64,000 nucleotides of DNA, taken from DASYPQ01 sp041488095 (GTDB lineage Bacteria; Planctomycetota; UBA1135; GCA-002686595). The notes below the pieces were generated by a model. That model was not told the origin of the DNA. It saw nothing but the letters and a program-made list of their open reading frames with translations, and ran no database searches. The stretch lies in assembly GCA_041488095.1 (NCBI GenBank), contig JBGPOP010000001.1, forward strand, positions 124,001-188,000, written 5' to 3'. Made by a program: the position numbers and the translations under genes. This document shows positions 1-9,394 of the stretch, in pieces. Each line of letters starts with the position of its first letter. Within the stretch, counting starts at the first letter, position 1.

Positions 1-1616
<1,616 letters not shown>

Positions 1617-1640
1617 GGCGTCCTCCTTGGGTTGCAGATG

Positions 1641-1713
1641 GCACGGTCCGCCGGGTTGGCCCCCAGTCTCCTCGAGTCCGTCAAGACCTCGAGGACATGC
1701 TGGCGGACCGTGC
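1641..1713. promoter_or_regulatory. Nested perfect inverted repeats in the groEL leader
   Basis: In the gap between the CBS gene and groEL, GCACGGTCCGCC (1641-1652) is repeated exactly in inverted orientation at 1702-1713. Inside the loop, TCCTCGAG is followed after about 11 nt by its inverse CTCGAGGA. In the groEL mRNA leader this could form a two-tier hairpin that ends about 25 nt before the start codon. It is not the CIRCE operator (TTAGCACTC-N9-GAGTGCTAA). It could be an operator, an RNA thermometer-like leader or an attenuating stem; the function is unknown. Confidence 0.5.
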
Positions 1714-1721
1714 TGTTCGTC

Positions 1722-2201
1722 CTAGTCCCGCAGCGGCTCCTCCACGATGATGCGCGGCCGCGTCAATGTCGCGAGCGTCATCCCGACCTCGTCGGCTGTC
1801 ACCGGGCGAGCGAAGAGACTCCGGTCCCGCGCCGCCTCTCGCGCGATGTCGTCGAGGGCGAGGATCCCGACGAGTCGCCCGGCCGCGTCGACGACCGGAA
1901 GCCGGCGCACGTGCCATCGTCCCATCGCGGCCTCGGCGTCGGAGATCTTGTCTTCGGGCCGGGACGTGCGAAGCGGCGAGGTCATCGCGTCCGACACGCG
2001 CAGGAGCTGCAGCGGCCGCAGCGTCCTGAGCGCGCACAGGCAGATGTCGCGATCGGTGACGATGGCGACCGGGCGCTCGCGTTCGTCCACCACGACGACA
2101 CATCCGCAGCTCCGATCCTTCATCGTCCGGGCCGCGGCGTCGAGGCCGTCCGTGGCCCGGCAGGTTCGCACGGGCTGCGTCATCAGCTCTTTGACCTTCA
2201 T
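1722..2201 (-). CDS. Two-CBS-domain protein, Hrp1-like (CBS paralogue 1)
   Basis: A 159-residue soluble protein made of a tandem CBS pair (about residues 8-60 and 73-125) with a short tail. CBS pairs usually bind adenine nucleotides and act as energy sensors. The start ATG at 2199-2201 is preceded by AAGGAG; an upstream in-frame ATG lacks such a site. It belongs to a set of three CBS paralogues in this island that all begin MKV-x-ELM. Cys14 and Cys32 are present in all three; this one adds Cys34. Hypoxic response protein 1 (Rv2626c) of M. tuberculosis has the same size and architecture and also has a Cys at position 14. Ligand and partner are unknown. Confidence 0.85.
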   Translation of the reverse strand: MKVKELMTQPVRTCRATDGLDAAARTMKDRSCGCVVVVDERERPVAIVTDRDICLCALRTLRPLQLLRVSDAMTSPLRTSRPEDKISDAEAAMGRWHVRRLPVVDAAGRLVGILALDDIAREAARDRSLFARPVTADEVGMTLATLTRPRIIVEEPLRD

Positions 2202-2229
2202 CGTTCCTGCACTCCTTGGATGGCTCATG

Positions 2230-2931
2230 TCAGGCCGGGCCGCGCGAGAGGGTTTCATCCCGGGCGGGGGGCGGGCTGCCGTCGGACGCCCCGAGCTTCC
2301 GCGCCCGCTCGAGGAATCCGATCACCTCCGCGTCGGAGACCTGCCCGAAGTCTTCGTAGAATTGCCCGACTGCCCGGAAGAAGTCGGGTTTCTGCAGGCA
2401 GACGATCTCGTCGGCCTCGGGCGCGAGCGACTCCAGCGTCTCCGGCGGCGCCACCGGGACGGCCAGGACCACGCGGCGGGCACCCTTTCGCTTCAGGCTG
2501 CGCAATGCGGCGCGGACGGACGAGCCGGTCGCGATCCCGTCATCGACGAGGATGGCGGTGCGGCCGGCGACCGCGACGGGCGGACGGCCGCCGCGGTAGA
2601 GGCCCTCGCGGCGCCGGACCTCCGCCGTCTCCTTTCGGATCGTCTCGTCCAGGTCCTCCCTGCGGATGCCCAGGCGCGCGATCATGTCCATGTCGAGCAG
2701 CGCTTCGGGCGAGTCGCCGTCGACGAGCGCTCCCACCCCGAGCTCCGGGTGGAAGGGAGCGCCGACCTTGCGCACCGCGAGGATGTCGAGCGGCGCGTCC
2801 AGGGCCGCGGCGATCTCGTAGCCGACCGGCACGCCGCCGCGCGGGAGCGCGAGCACCAGGGGTTGTCGGAACCCGCGCGAGGAGAGCTCGCGCGCCAGAA
2901 GCTGTCCGGCCTCCTTGCGATCCCGGAACAC
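2230..2931 (-). CDS. Phosphoribosyltransferase-family protein
   Basis: A 233-residue type I phosphoribosyltransferase fold protein. The PRPP-binding loop (VDDGIATGSS, about residues 130-139) is intact, and the N-terminal half has the LPRGGVPVG segment typical of this uncharacterised subfamily. The substrate is unknown. The GTG start at 2929-2931, with AGGGAGAGG upstream, is preferred because it begins just before the family homology and fits between this gene and the upstream stop at 2949. In M. tuberculosis Rv0571c (DosR regulon) the same domain is fused to a dienelactone-hydrolase-like domain; here that hydrolase is encoded by the gene immediately upstream in the same operon. Confidence 0.85.
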   Translation of the reverse strand: MFRDRKEAGQLLARELSSRGFRQPLVLALPRGGVPVGYEIAAALDAPLDILAVRKVGAPFHPELGVGALVDGDSPEALLDMDMIARLGIRREDLDETIRKETAEVRRREGLYRGGRPPVAVAGRTAILVDDGIATGSSVRAALRSLKRKGARRVVLAVPVAPPETLESLAPEADEIVCLQKPDFFRAVGQFYEDFGQVSDAEVIGFLERARKLGASDGSPPPARDETLSRGPA

Positions 2932-2948
2932 GGCACCTCTCCCTTCTC

Positions 2949-4013
2949 TCAGGACTCCGCCGGGGCGAGATAACGGGTGAACCACGTGCGGGCCTGGCGT
3001 GCGACCTGCTCGAGGGTCCCCGGCTCCTCGAACAAGTGTCCTGCGCCGGGCACGACGGCGAGCTCCTTGGGGCAGCGGAGCATGTCGAAGGCCTTGCGGT
3101 TGAGGTCGAGGACCGTCGGGTCGTCCCCTCCCACGATCAGGAGCGTCGGGGCGGCGACGAAGGGCAGGGCCTGCGCGGCCAGGTCGGGCCGCCCGCCGCG
3201 TGAGACGATCGCGCCGATCGAGACGTCGTCGGCAGCAGCGAGCAGCGCGGCGGCCGCACCCGTGCTCGCACCGAAGTACCCCAGGCGCAAGCCGCTGGTC
3301 TCCTTCTGAGCTTTGAGCCACCGGGCTGCGACCGCGAGGCGCCCGGCGAGCAGGGCGATGTCGAACACGTTCTTGCGCTCCTGCGCCTCACCCTCGGTGA
3401 GGAGGTCGAAGAGCAGCGTGCCGACGTGCGCCGAGTGCAGGACCTCGGCGACGTAGCGGTTGCGGACGCTGTGTCGCCCGCTGCCGCTGCCGTGCGCGAA
3501 GAGGGCGATCGAGCCCGCCCCCTCGGGGATCGTGAGCATGCCCGGCAGACGGACGGAGCCGGCTTCGACCTCGACCTCGCGAACGGCGTGCTCGCGCGGC
3601 CTGCGTGCCCGGTCCGAGTCGGAGGGCGGCGCCGCAGGGACTTCCTCCGGCCCCGTCTCGGTCCCGCGCGGAGGGTGGGCCTTGACGTCCCCGCGCTCGC
3701 GACGGACGTGGTCCTGGAGCCTGCGGCGCGCCGCCTTGAAGGCGTCCCGGATGGCCACGTGAGCGTCCTCGTGCGCATGATCGAGGCCGGCTTCGCGGTT
3801 CACGACGATCTCCTCGGTCGGCACGGTGAGGTCGATCCGCACGTTGTAGAGGCCGCCTTGCCGGAGATGGCGGTGCGGCGAGGAGAGCACGACCCGACAC
3901 GAGGTGATGCGGTCGTAGAAGCGCTCGAGCTTGCTCATGTTCCTCAGGATCTCGCCCTCGAGCTCCGGGGAGACGGGCAAGTCCTGGAAGCTCACGGTGG
4001 GTCGGATCTGCAT
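2949..4013 (-). CDS. HPF/RaiA-like ribosome hibernation domain fused to a dienelactone-hydrolase-like alpha/beta hydrolase
   Basis: A 354-residue fusion. Residues 1 to about 115 match the ribosome hibernation fold (MQIRP start, SKLERFYDRI helix, HVAIRDAFKAARRRLQDH second helix). Residues 116-150 are a charged, Pro-rich linker. Residues 150-354 are an alpha/beta hydrolase with the nucleophile elbow GASTG (Ser250), an Asp in VGGDD (297/298) and His326 in GAGH, so the triad looks intact. The start ATG at 4011-4013 is preceded by GGAAAAGGA and matches the usual N-terminus of the hibernation domain. The gene is first in an operon with the phosphoribosyltransferase, CBS and groEL genes. A role in ribosome protection during dormancy is inferred from the domain; the hydrolase substrate is unknown. 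Confidence 0.85.
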   Translation of the reverse strand: MQIRPTVSFQDLPVSPELEGEILRNMSKLERFYDRITSCRVVLSSPHRHLRQGGLYNVRIDLTVPTEEIVVNREAGLDHAHEDAHVAIRDAFKAARRRLQDHVRRERGDVKAHPPRGTETGPEEVPAAPPSDSDRARRPREHAVREVEVEAGSVRLPGMLTIPEGAGSIALFAHGSGSGRHSVRNRYVAEVLHSAHVGTLLFDLLTEGEAQERKNVFDIALLAGRLAVAARWLKAQKETSGLRLGYFGASTGAAAALLAAADDVSIGAIVSRGGRPDLAAQALPFVAAPTLLIVGGDDPTVLDLNRKAFDMLRCPKELAVVPGAGHLFEEPGTLEQVARQARTWFTRYLAPAES

Positions 4014-4331
4014 GTCCTTTTCCTGTCGGTGGCCGGACGACTTCGCACCGGCCGCATCAAGAGAGCACTTCCTCGGAGAGAACACCCGTACCTCAGGATG
4101 CGTAGGAGGCCGCCTCGTGAGTGGGTAGCTGGGTCGGCTGGACTTCGGCCGGACGGCGGCAATTCCCCCATGGGCGCGGTTTTTCCAGCGGCTGGAAGGG
4201 AGCTCGCACATCCGACCCGCCGCTGCGCGCGTCCTTCGGGCTCCGCCCCGGCCGGCGCGGGAATCGCTCCGGATGCGGCCATCGACTCAGGTCCGTCGTC
4301 TTCACAGCGGCCCCAAGGCCGGAGTTGAACC
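4014..4331. promoter_or_regulatory. Divergent intergenic region with a 15-bp palindrome
   Basis: This 318-bp gap separates the minus-strand HPF-hydrolase operon from the plus-strand prenyltransferase/M50 pair, so it must hold promoters for both. I find no gene in it. The clearest structure is the perfect palindrome TTCCAGC-G-GCTGGAA at 4183-4197, near the middle, preceded by a short T run; this suits an operator serving both directions. GGATGCGTAG at 4096-4105 weakly resembles the repeated island element at 9258-9289 and 15522-15553, but I do not count it as a copy. Confidence 0.4.
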
Positions 4332-5291
4332 ATGAAGACTCTCGCCACCCTTCGCCCGCATCCGCTCGCCGGCATCGATCGCACGAGCGCGAGATTCCTG
4401 GCCGGGTTGTGGCGGCTCGCGGATCCCAAGATCTCCCTGGCTTCGATGGCAGCCATGTTCCTCGGCTGTGCGGCGGCCGCGCGGGAGGGCCCCGTCGCGT
4501 GGGGATGGCTGGCTCTCACCGTTCTCGGGATCTTCTGCATCGAGGTCGCGAAGAACGCCTCGGGAGAGATCTTCGACTTCGACTCCGGAGCGGACACGGC
4601 CGTCGCGCCGGAGGACAGGAGCCCCTTCTCGGGCGGGAAGCGCGTGCTCGTCGACGGACTGCTCACGCGCAGCCAGACCTGGGGAATCGCCGCGGCGGGC
4701 TACGTGTGCGGAGCGGTCGCGGGGATCGCGATCGCGACGCTGCGGGAACCCGGCGTCCTGTGGATCGGGGTTCTCGGGATGGCCTGCGCGTGGTTCTATC
4801 ACGCGCCACCGCTCAAGCTCTCCTACCGGGGTCTCGGCGAGCTCGCCGTCGTGCTCGCCTACGGACCGCTGATCTGCACGGGCACGTACCTGGTCCAGCG
4901 CGGGAGCGTCTCGCGCGAGGTCCTGCTGCTCTCGATTCCACTGGGCCTCCTGATCGCAGCGTTCCTCGTGATCAACGAGTTCCCCGACGTCCGCGCCGAC
5001 CTCGCCGCGGGCAAGCGCAACCTCGTCGTGCGCCTGGGTCGCAAGCGCGCGAGCCTGCTCTTCGCCGGCCTGAACGCCGTTGCGGCCGTCTCGATCGTCA
5101 TCCTGCCGCTCGCGGGTGTGCCCTCCGCGGCAAGGCTGGGACTGTTCGCGGTGATCCCGGCAGCGCTCGCCACCCGGATCCTCCGGGACAACCGGGAGAA
5201 CACGGCGCGCCTCGTCCCGGCTCAACGGTTGTCGCTGGCAGCCTTCCTCACCCTGGCGGCGGCCGCGGGCGCGGGGCTCTGGATCGGATGA
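4332..5291 (+). CDS. UbiA-family prenyltransferase, MenA-like
   Basis: A 319-residue integral membrane prenyltransferase. The two Asp-rich prenyl-diphosphate/Mg sites are visible: N75 with D82, D84 and D88 in the first, and D219-x3-D223 followed by AGKRNLVVRLG in the second. These resemble 1,4-dihydroxy-2-naphthoate polyprenyltransferase (MenA) more than UbiA. Eight or nine hydrophobic segments can be traced. A second, more UbiA-like enzyme lies at 57855-58751, so this copy in the stress island may make a specialised quinone or another prenylated lipid. It is followed after 28 bp by the M50 protease gene, probably in one operon. The aromatic substrate cannot be read from the sequence. Confidence 0.85.
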   Translation: MKTLATLRPHPLAGIDRTSARFLAGLWRLADPKISLASMAAMFLGCAAAAREGPVAWGWLALTVLGIFCIEVAKNASGEIFDFDSGADTAVAPEDRSPFSGGKRVLVDGLLTRSQTWGIAAAGYVCGAVAGIAIATLREPGVLWIGVLGMACAWFYHAPPLKLSYRGLGELAVVLAYGPLICTGTYLVQRGSVSREVLLLSIPLGLLIAAFLVINEFPDVRADLAAGKRNLVVRLGRKRASLLFAGLNAVAAVSIVILPLAGVPSAARLGLFAVIPAALATRILRDNRENTARLVPAQRLSLAAFLTLAAAAGAGLWIG

Positions 5292-5319
5292 CGCGCGAAT
5301 CGAGGCAGGAGGCGAGGTC

Positions 5320-6414
5320 GTGAAGTGGTCCTGGAAGCTCGGGCGCATCGCGGGGATCGAAGTCCGCGTCCACGCGACGTTCCTCATCCTGCTCGCCTGG
5401 GTGGCCGCCGGTTCGTTCGTCGAGGGTCGGGGCGTGGAGGCGGCGCTCGGCGGGGTCCTCTTCGTTCTGGCGGTCTTCGGCGTCGTCGTCCTGCACGAGC
5501 TGGGTCACGCTCTCATGGCGCGCCGCTTCGGGATCCGCACCCGGGACATCACGCTGCTGCCGATCGGCGGCGTGGCGCGGCTCGAGCACATGCCGGAGAA
5601 CCCGGTGCACGAGCTGCTCGTGGCGCTCGCCGGTCCGGCGGTCAACCTGGTCCTGGCGGCGGCGCTCTTCGCGGTGCTCCTGTCGCTCACGGCGACGAGC
5701 ACGATCGAAGCCGGCCCGAGCCTGGTCGCGGGGTCCGTGGCGAGCCGCCTCTTCTGGATCAACGTCTCTCTCGCGGCCTTCAACCTCCTCCCGGCGTTCC
5801 CGATGGACGGCGGGAGGGCGCTGCGGGCCGTGCTCGCGATGCGCATGGACGGCATGCGCGCGACGGAGATCGCCGCGCGCCTGGGCCAGGCGATCGCGCT
5901 CGTCTTCGGCGCGCTGGGCCTGTTCTTCAATCCGTTCCTCGTGTTCATCGCGCTGTTCGTGTGGATGGGTGCTTCGCACGAGGAGGCAGCCTCGCAGATG
6001 CGCCATGCGATCGAGGGCGTCCCGGTGCGCCACGCGATGATCACGGACGTGCGCACGCTCTCGGCCGGCGAGCCGCTCGACCAGGCCGTGAAGCACGTGC
6101 TCTCCGGCTTCCAGCAGGACTTCCCCGTGGTCGAGGGAGAGCGTCTCGTGGGCGTCCTCACGCACGGCGACCTCTTGCGCGCGCTGGCCGAGCGCGGCGC
6201 GAAGTCGACGATCGAAGACGCCATGCACAGGAAGTTCGTGACCGCTGATCCCTCGGAGATGCTCGTGTCCGCGCTGCAACGACTTCAGGAGTGCGACTGC
6301 CGGACGCTGCCTGTGCTCCAGAACGGCCATCTCGTCGGCGTGCTGACGATGGACAACGTGGGCGAGCTCGTGAGGGTCAAGTCCGCGCTGCGAGGGCGGA
6401 CGGCGGCGGCATGA
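5320..6414 (+). CDS. Site-2-type M50 membrane metalloprotease with C-terminal CBS pair
   Basis: A 364-residue intramembrane zinc protease. HELGH at residues 59-63 gives two zinc ligands and the catalytic Glu; NLLPAFPMDGG at 155-165 gives the third ligand, Asp163. Four to six membrane segments occupy residues 15-215, and a tandem CBS pair follows at about 230-355 in the cytoplasm, where it could gate proteolysis by sensing nucleotides. The start is GTG at 5320-5322 with CAGGAGG upstream. The same architecture is seen in Rv2625c of the M. tuberculosis DosR regulon. It ends 4 bp from the convergent stop of the methyltransferase-esterase fusion. The protease target is unknown. Confidence 0.92.
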   Translation: MKWSWKLGRIAGIEVRVHATFLILLAWVAAGSFVEGRGVEAALGGVLFVLAVFGVVVLHELGHALMARRFGIRTRDITLLPIGGVARLEHMPENPVHELLVALAGPAVNLVLAAALFAVLLSLTATSTIEAGPSLVAGSVASRLFWINVSLAAFNLLPAFPMDGGRALRAVLAMRMDGMRATEIAARLGQAIALVFGALGLFFNPFLVFIALFVWMGASHEEAASQMRHAIEGVPVRHAMITDVRTLSAGEPLDQAVKHVLSGFQQDFPVVEGERLVGVLTHGDLLRALAERGAKSTIEDAMHRKFVTADPSEMLVSALQRLQECDCRTLPVLQNGHLVGVLTMDNVGELVRVKSALRGRTAAA

Positions 6415-6417
6415 TCC

Positions 6418-8427
6418 TCAACTCCCCTCCCGCAAGGAGAAGGGATGGTGCCGCGGCAGCTGCCGCGCCTCCTCGACCGTCACCGGCCGGACCGCGCGAG
6501 TCGTGTCGATCCACACGTACTCGTCGAACTGTCGGGGCAGCGACGCGTGGAAGTAGTGGCTCTGGAGCTCGGTCTCGGGTCGGTACACGACCCCGATCGC
6601 GCGCTCCAAACGGGGCGGCGAGAGCTCCTCGCGAACGTCCGCCCGAGCGGGCTCGCGCAGCGGCAGCAGGAAGGCCGCCACGCCGCTCTCGTGGCACAGC
6701 CCCTCGTAGCTGTCCGACCGTGCCGGGCGGACGGACATCACCTGCATCGGCCCGTCCCAGTCCTCGGCGGCGGCCACCGTGCCGTGGTCGGTGCCGAAGC
6801 CGATCAGGTACGCCTGCTCCCCGTGCTCGCGCCGGCACAGGTGCCCGACGTTGATCTGCCCGCGCACGCCCGGCTCGGTCGCGGCGGCGTCGCCGAGGTG
6901 CGAGTTGTGCTCCCACACGACCGCCTTCGAGCGCGGCCCGCCGATCGCGAGCAGCGCCTCGAGCGTCTGGAACATGTGCGTGTCGCGCAGGTTCCACGAT
7001 TCGTTGCCGCCGCGGAACATGGCGCGGTAGTAGCGCTCGGCGTTGGCGACGAGCTGCGCGTTGAGCACCGCGTCGAAGAACTGCGCCCCGTCGCGCTGGG
7101 CGTAATCGAGCTGGCGCCCGAGCATGTCCTCGAGCATCGCCACCGCCTCCTTCTCGCACGTCCGGTAGAGGCCCGCGACGGCTGCGCGGCCGTAGGTCGC
7201 GGGATCGGCCTCCCAGGGGCTCAAACAACCGTAGCGTTCGCGAGCGACTCGCTCAGCCTGCGGATCCACCTTGGAGAGGTAGTCGAGCACGAGCCGGATC
7301 GAGGTGAACAGGCTGTAGAGGTCGAGACCGTGGAACCCGACCTTCCTGGTCGGATCGCGCTCTTCCGCGTTGTGCCCGCGCAGCCATTCGATGAACCCGA
7401 GGACCTCGTGGTTGCGCCACATCCACGTCGGGAAGCGCGCGAAGGTCTCGAAACGGTGCCCGCCCCCGCCTGCCTCGCCCTGGGCGTAGTCATTCACGCG
7501 CGCGGCGTCGGGCCAGTCCGCTTCGACTGCGACGATCGTGAAGCCGCGCTTCCGGATCAGCTCCTTCGTGATCTCTGCGCGCAGCCGGTAGAACTCGGAC
7601 GTCCCGTGCGTCGCCTCGCCGATCAGGACGACGCGCGCGCCTCCGATCCGCTCGAGCAGGGACGGGACGCCCTGGTTCTCGATCCCGGAGATGGGCTCCG
7701 CCGCCTCGCGCACGAGCCGCGCGAGACCGGCAGTCTGGCCCGGGGCCCGCGCGGGGCGACCGGTCCACTCGGAATCCGCCGCCTCCCAGCCCTGCTCGCC
7801 GATCAGCGGGACGAAACGCACGTCCTCGAGCTCCTCGGTGCTCATCTCCCCCGAAGGCGTGCGCGTGATCCGCACGAGCCGCTGCAGCTCCCGGTCCTCA
7901 CCCACGGGCATCACCAGCCTGCCGCCCGCGGCAAGCTGATCGAACAGCGCGCGCGGGACGTCGGGTCCGCCCGCCGTGACGACGATCGCATCATAGGGGG
8001 CGTGCTCCGCCCAGCCGAGCGTCCCGTCGCCCGCCTTCACGTGCACGTTGCGGAAGCCGAGCTCCTCGAGCCTCCGCGCCGCCACCTCGGCCAGCTCCGC
8101 GTGCCGCTCGATCGTGTACACCTCGCGCGCGATGCGCGAGAGGACCGCGGCGGCATAGCCTGAGCCCGTGCCGATCTCGAGCACGCGCTCCTGCGGCGAG
8201 AGGCGCAACGCCGCGGTCATCAGCGCCACGATGTAGGGCTGCGAGACCGTCTGGCCCTCGGCGATCGGGAGCGGCGTGTCCTCGTAGGCGAACTCCTCGA
8301 GCTCGGGCGGCAGGAAGGCTTCCCGCGGAACGGCGAGCAGGGCCTGGAGGACCGCGGGGTCGCGGACTCCCCGCGCCGCGACGTGGTCGCGGACCATGCG
8401 CTCGCGACGGGGATCGAGGTGAAGCAT
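6418..8427 (-). CDS. Protein-L-isoaspartate methyltransferase fused to erythromycin-esterase-family domain
   Basis: A 669-residue two-domain protein. Residues 1 to about 210 are a PCMT: the AdoMet motif VLEIGTGSGYAAAVL and the substrate-loop sequence GQTVSQPYIVALM are present, indicating repair of isoaspartyl damage. Residues from about 240 to the end match the erythromycin esterase (Ere) family, including GEATHGTSEF with the Glu/His pair of the active site and WEHNSHLGD. Most chromosomal Ere-family members have no shown link to macrolides, so resistance should not be assumed. It lies 72 bp downstream of a CBS gene and is probably co-transcribed from the promoter region with the shared element at 9258-9289. 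Confidence 0.9.
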   Translation of the reverse strand: MLHLDPRRERMVRDHVAARGVRDPAVLQALLAVPREAFLPPELEEFAYEDTPLPIAEGQTVSQPYIVALMTAALRLSPQERVLEIGTGSGYAAAVLSRIAREVYTIERHAELAEVAARRLEELGFRNVHVKAGDGTLGWAEHAPYDAIVVTAGGPDVPRALFDQLAAGGRLVMPVGEDRELQRLVRITRTPSGEMSTEELEDVRFVPLIGEQGWEAADSEWTGRPARAPGQTAGLARLVREAAEPISGIENQGVPSLLERIGGARVVLIGEATHGTSEFYRLRAEITKELIRKRGFTIVAVEADWPDAARVNDYAQGEAGGGGHRFETFARFPTWMWRNHEVLGFIEWLRGHNAEERDPTRKVGFHGLDLYSLFTSIRLVLDYLSKVDPQAERVARERYGCLSPWEADPATYGRAAVAGLYRTCEKEAVAMLEDMLGRQLDYAQRDGAQFFDAVLNAQLVANAERYYRAMFRGGNESWNLRDTHMFQTLEALLAIGGPRSKAVVWEHNSHLGDAAATEPGVRGQINVGHLCRREHGEQAYLIGFGTDHGTVAAAEDWDGPMQVMSVRPARSDSYEGLCHESGVAAFLLPLREPARADVREELSPPRLERAIGVVYRPETELQSHYFHASLPRQFDEYVWIDTTRAVRPVTVEEARQLPRHHPFSLREGS

Positions 8428-8499
8428 CGCAGCGAGCCGAGCTCGTCCCGACTTTCGCGACCAGCCGGCTCGGGCCGGTCGCCGACTCCTCCGCGTCGA

Positions 8500-9033
8500 T
8501 CAGGCGCCGGCGCCAGCCAGCTGGCCGATGGCCCTCGACCCGGGCTTCAGCGCCGCCGGCTCCAGCTCGATCGGGCAGGCCGGGGTAGGCTCGCAGACCG
8601 CTCCCAGCGTCTCGGCGACGTCCACCGGCATGTGCTGCCGCCCGCTGCTCTTGCGCTGCCGCGCGGCCTCCCGGGCGAGGTCGTTCAGGGACAGGATGCC
8701 GCTCAGCTTGCCGAGCGGGTCGACCACGGGCAGACGGCGCACGCGCGCCTTCCTCATCGCGGACATCGCCGCCTCCAGGCTGTCTTCCAGCGAGCAGGAT
8801 ATGACCTGCTTCGCCATGGCATCCCCCACCCGGAGCGAGACGAGAGGGCCGCCCCGCGTGTAGGCCGCCATGCACACGTCGCGGTCGGTGATCATCCCGA
8901 CCACGCGTTGCGTGACGTCCACCACCGGCAAGACGCCGCAGTCGTTCTCCCACATGATCTGGGCGGCGCGGTTCAGGTCTTCGTCCGCGAGGCAGCTCTT
9001 AACCTGTTTGGTCATCAGCTCTGAGACTTTCAT
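8500..9033 (-). CDS. Two-CBS-domain protein, Hrp1-like (CBS paralogue 2)
   Basis: A 177-residue tandem CBS protein. The start ATG at 9031-9033 has GGAG five bases upstream and aligns with the starts of its two paralogues; an in-frame ATG 18 bases upstream is less likely. Cys14 and Cys32 are conserved with the other two. It is much closer to paralogue 3 (12258-12809) than to paralogue 1: both share NRAAQIMWE, the DCGV segment and VVGMITDRD, which points to duplication within the island. The C-terminal tail (about residues 135-177) is unlike any known domain. It is the first gene after the shared promoter region and is followed by the PCMT-esterase gene. Confidence 0.87.
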   Translation of the reverse strand: MKVSELMTKQVKSCLADEDLNRAAQIMWENDCGVLPVVDVTQRVVGMITDRDVCMAAYTRGGPLVSLRVGDAMAKQVISCSLEDSLEAAMSAMRKARVRRLPVVDPLGKLSGILSLNDLAREAARQRKSSGRQHMPVDVAETLGAVCEPTPACPIELEPAALKPGSRAIGQLAGAGA

Positions 9034-9394
9034 GGTGACTCCTGTGGACACTCTCGTGGGTTCGGTCTGGAAATGCGCTCGCGATGACAGGTCGCGGGGC
9101 TGGCTCGTTCGAGCGCTCGATCATCGAGGCGGCGTCCTGGTGTCGACGCGTGCGAGCTGCCGGTTCCAGCGTCGATCGCACACTCACGCAGCACTCGCTG
9201 GTGGGCTTCGGACGAGGACGACGATAGGGCCACGCGACCCTCCGGCACCATGCCACCATCGGAGTACGGACCGGGCGCAGAGTGCGTAGACTGGGCCGGC
9301 CTCGCGATCGCAGCTCGAAGGGTTCGTCAGGAGGACATCGAGCCCTCGCCGCCCGGCCGGGCCGCCCAGTGCGCGTCGGCTAGGATCGCCGGCT
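9034..9394. promoter_or_regulatory. Divergent promoter region between CBS2 operon and P-type ATPase
   Basis: A 361-bp gap without a convincing gene, between a minus-strand operon and the plus-strand ATPase. It carries the first copy of a set of conserved blocks (9174-9187, 9206-9216, 9258-9289) that recurs upstream of hsp20. Its placement means it could serve both directions. No sigma-70 or sigma-54 promoter could be assigned with confidence in this GC-rich background. Confidence 0.45.
9174..9289 (-). promoter_or_regulatory. Repeated island regulatory module, copy A
   Basis: On the minus strand, a 32-bp block at 9289-9258 begins CTACGCACTCTGC and ends CGAT. It matches copy B (15553-15522) at 26 of 32 positions without a gap, the first 13 being identical. 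About 40 nt further down a second block, CTCGTCCGAAG (9216-9206), matches CTCGTCCGGAG in copy B. A third, GTGAGTGTGCGATC (9187-9174), is identical in both. The outer blocks share the core CGCAC(AC)TC in opposite orientations, so they may be two sites for one regulator. The neighbouring LuxR-type response regulator is the obvious candidate, by inference. Confidence 0.6.

Noticed and set aside
1617..1721. CIRCE/HrcA operator upstream of groEL.
   Set aside because: The inverted repeats there do not match TTAGCACTC-N9-GAGTGCTAA in sequence or spacing.
6418..7700. Macrolide resistance gene (erythromycin esterase).
   Set aside because: The domain is part of a fusion with a protein-repair enzyme in a stress island; family membership alone does not support resistance.
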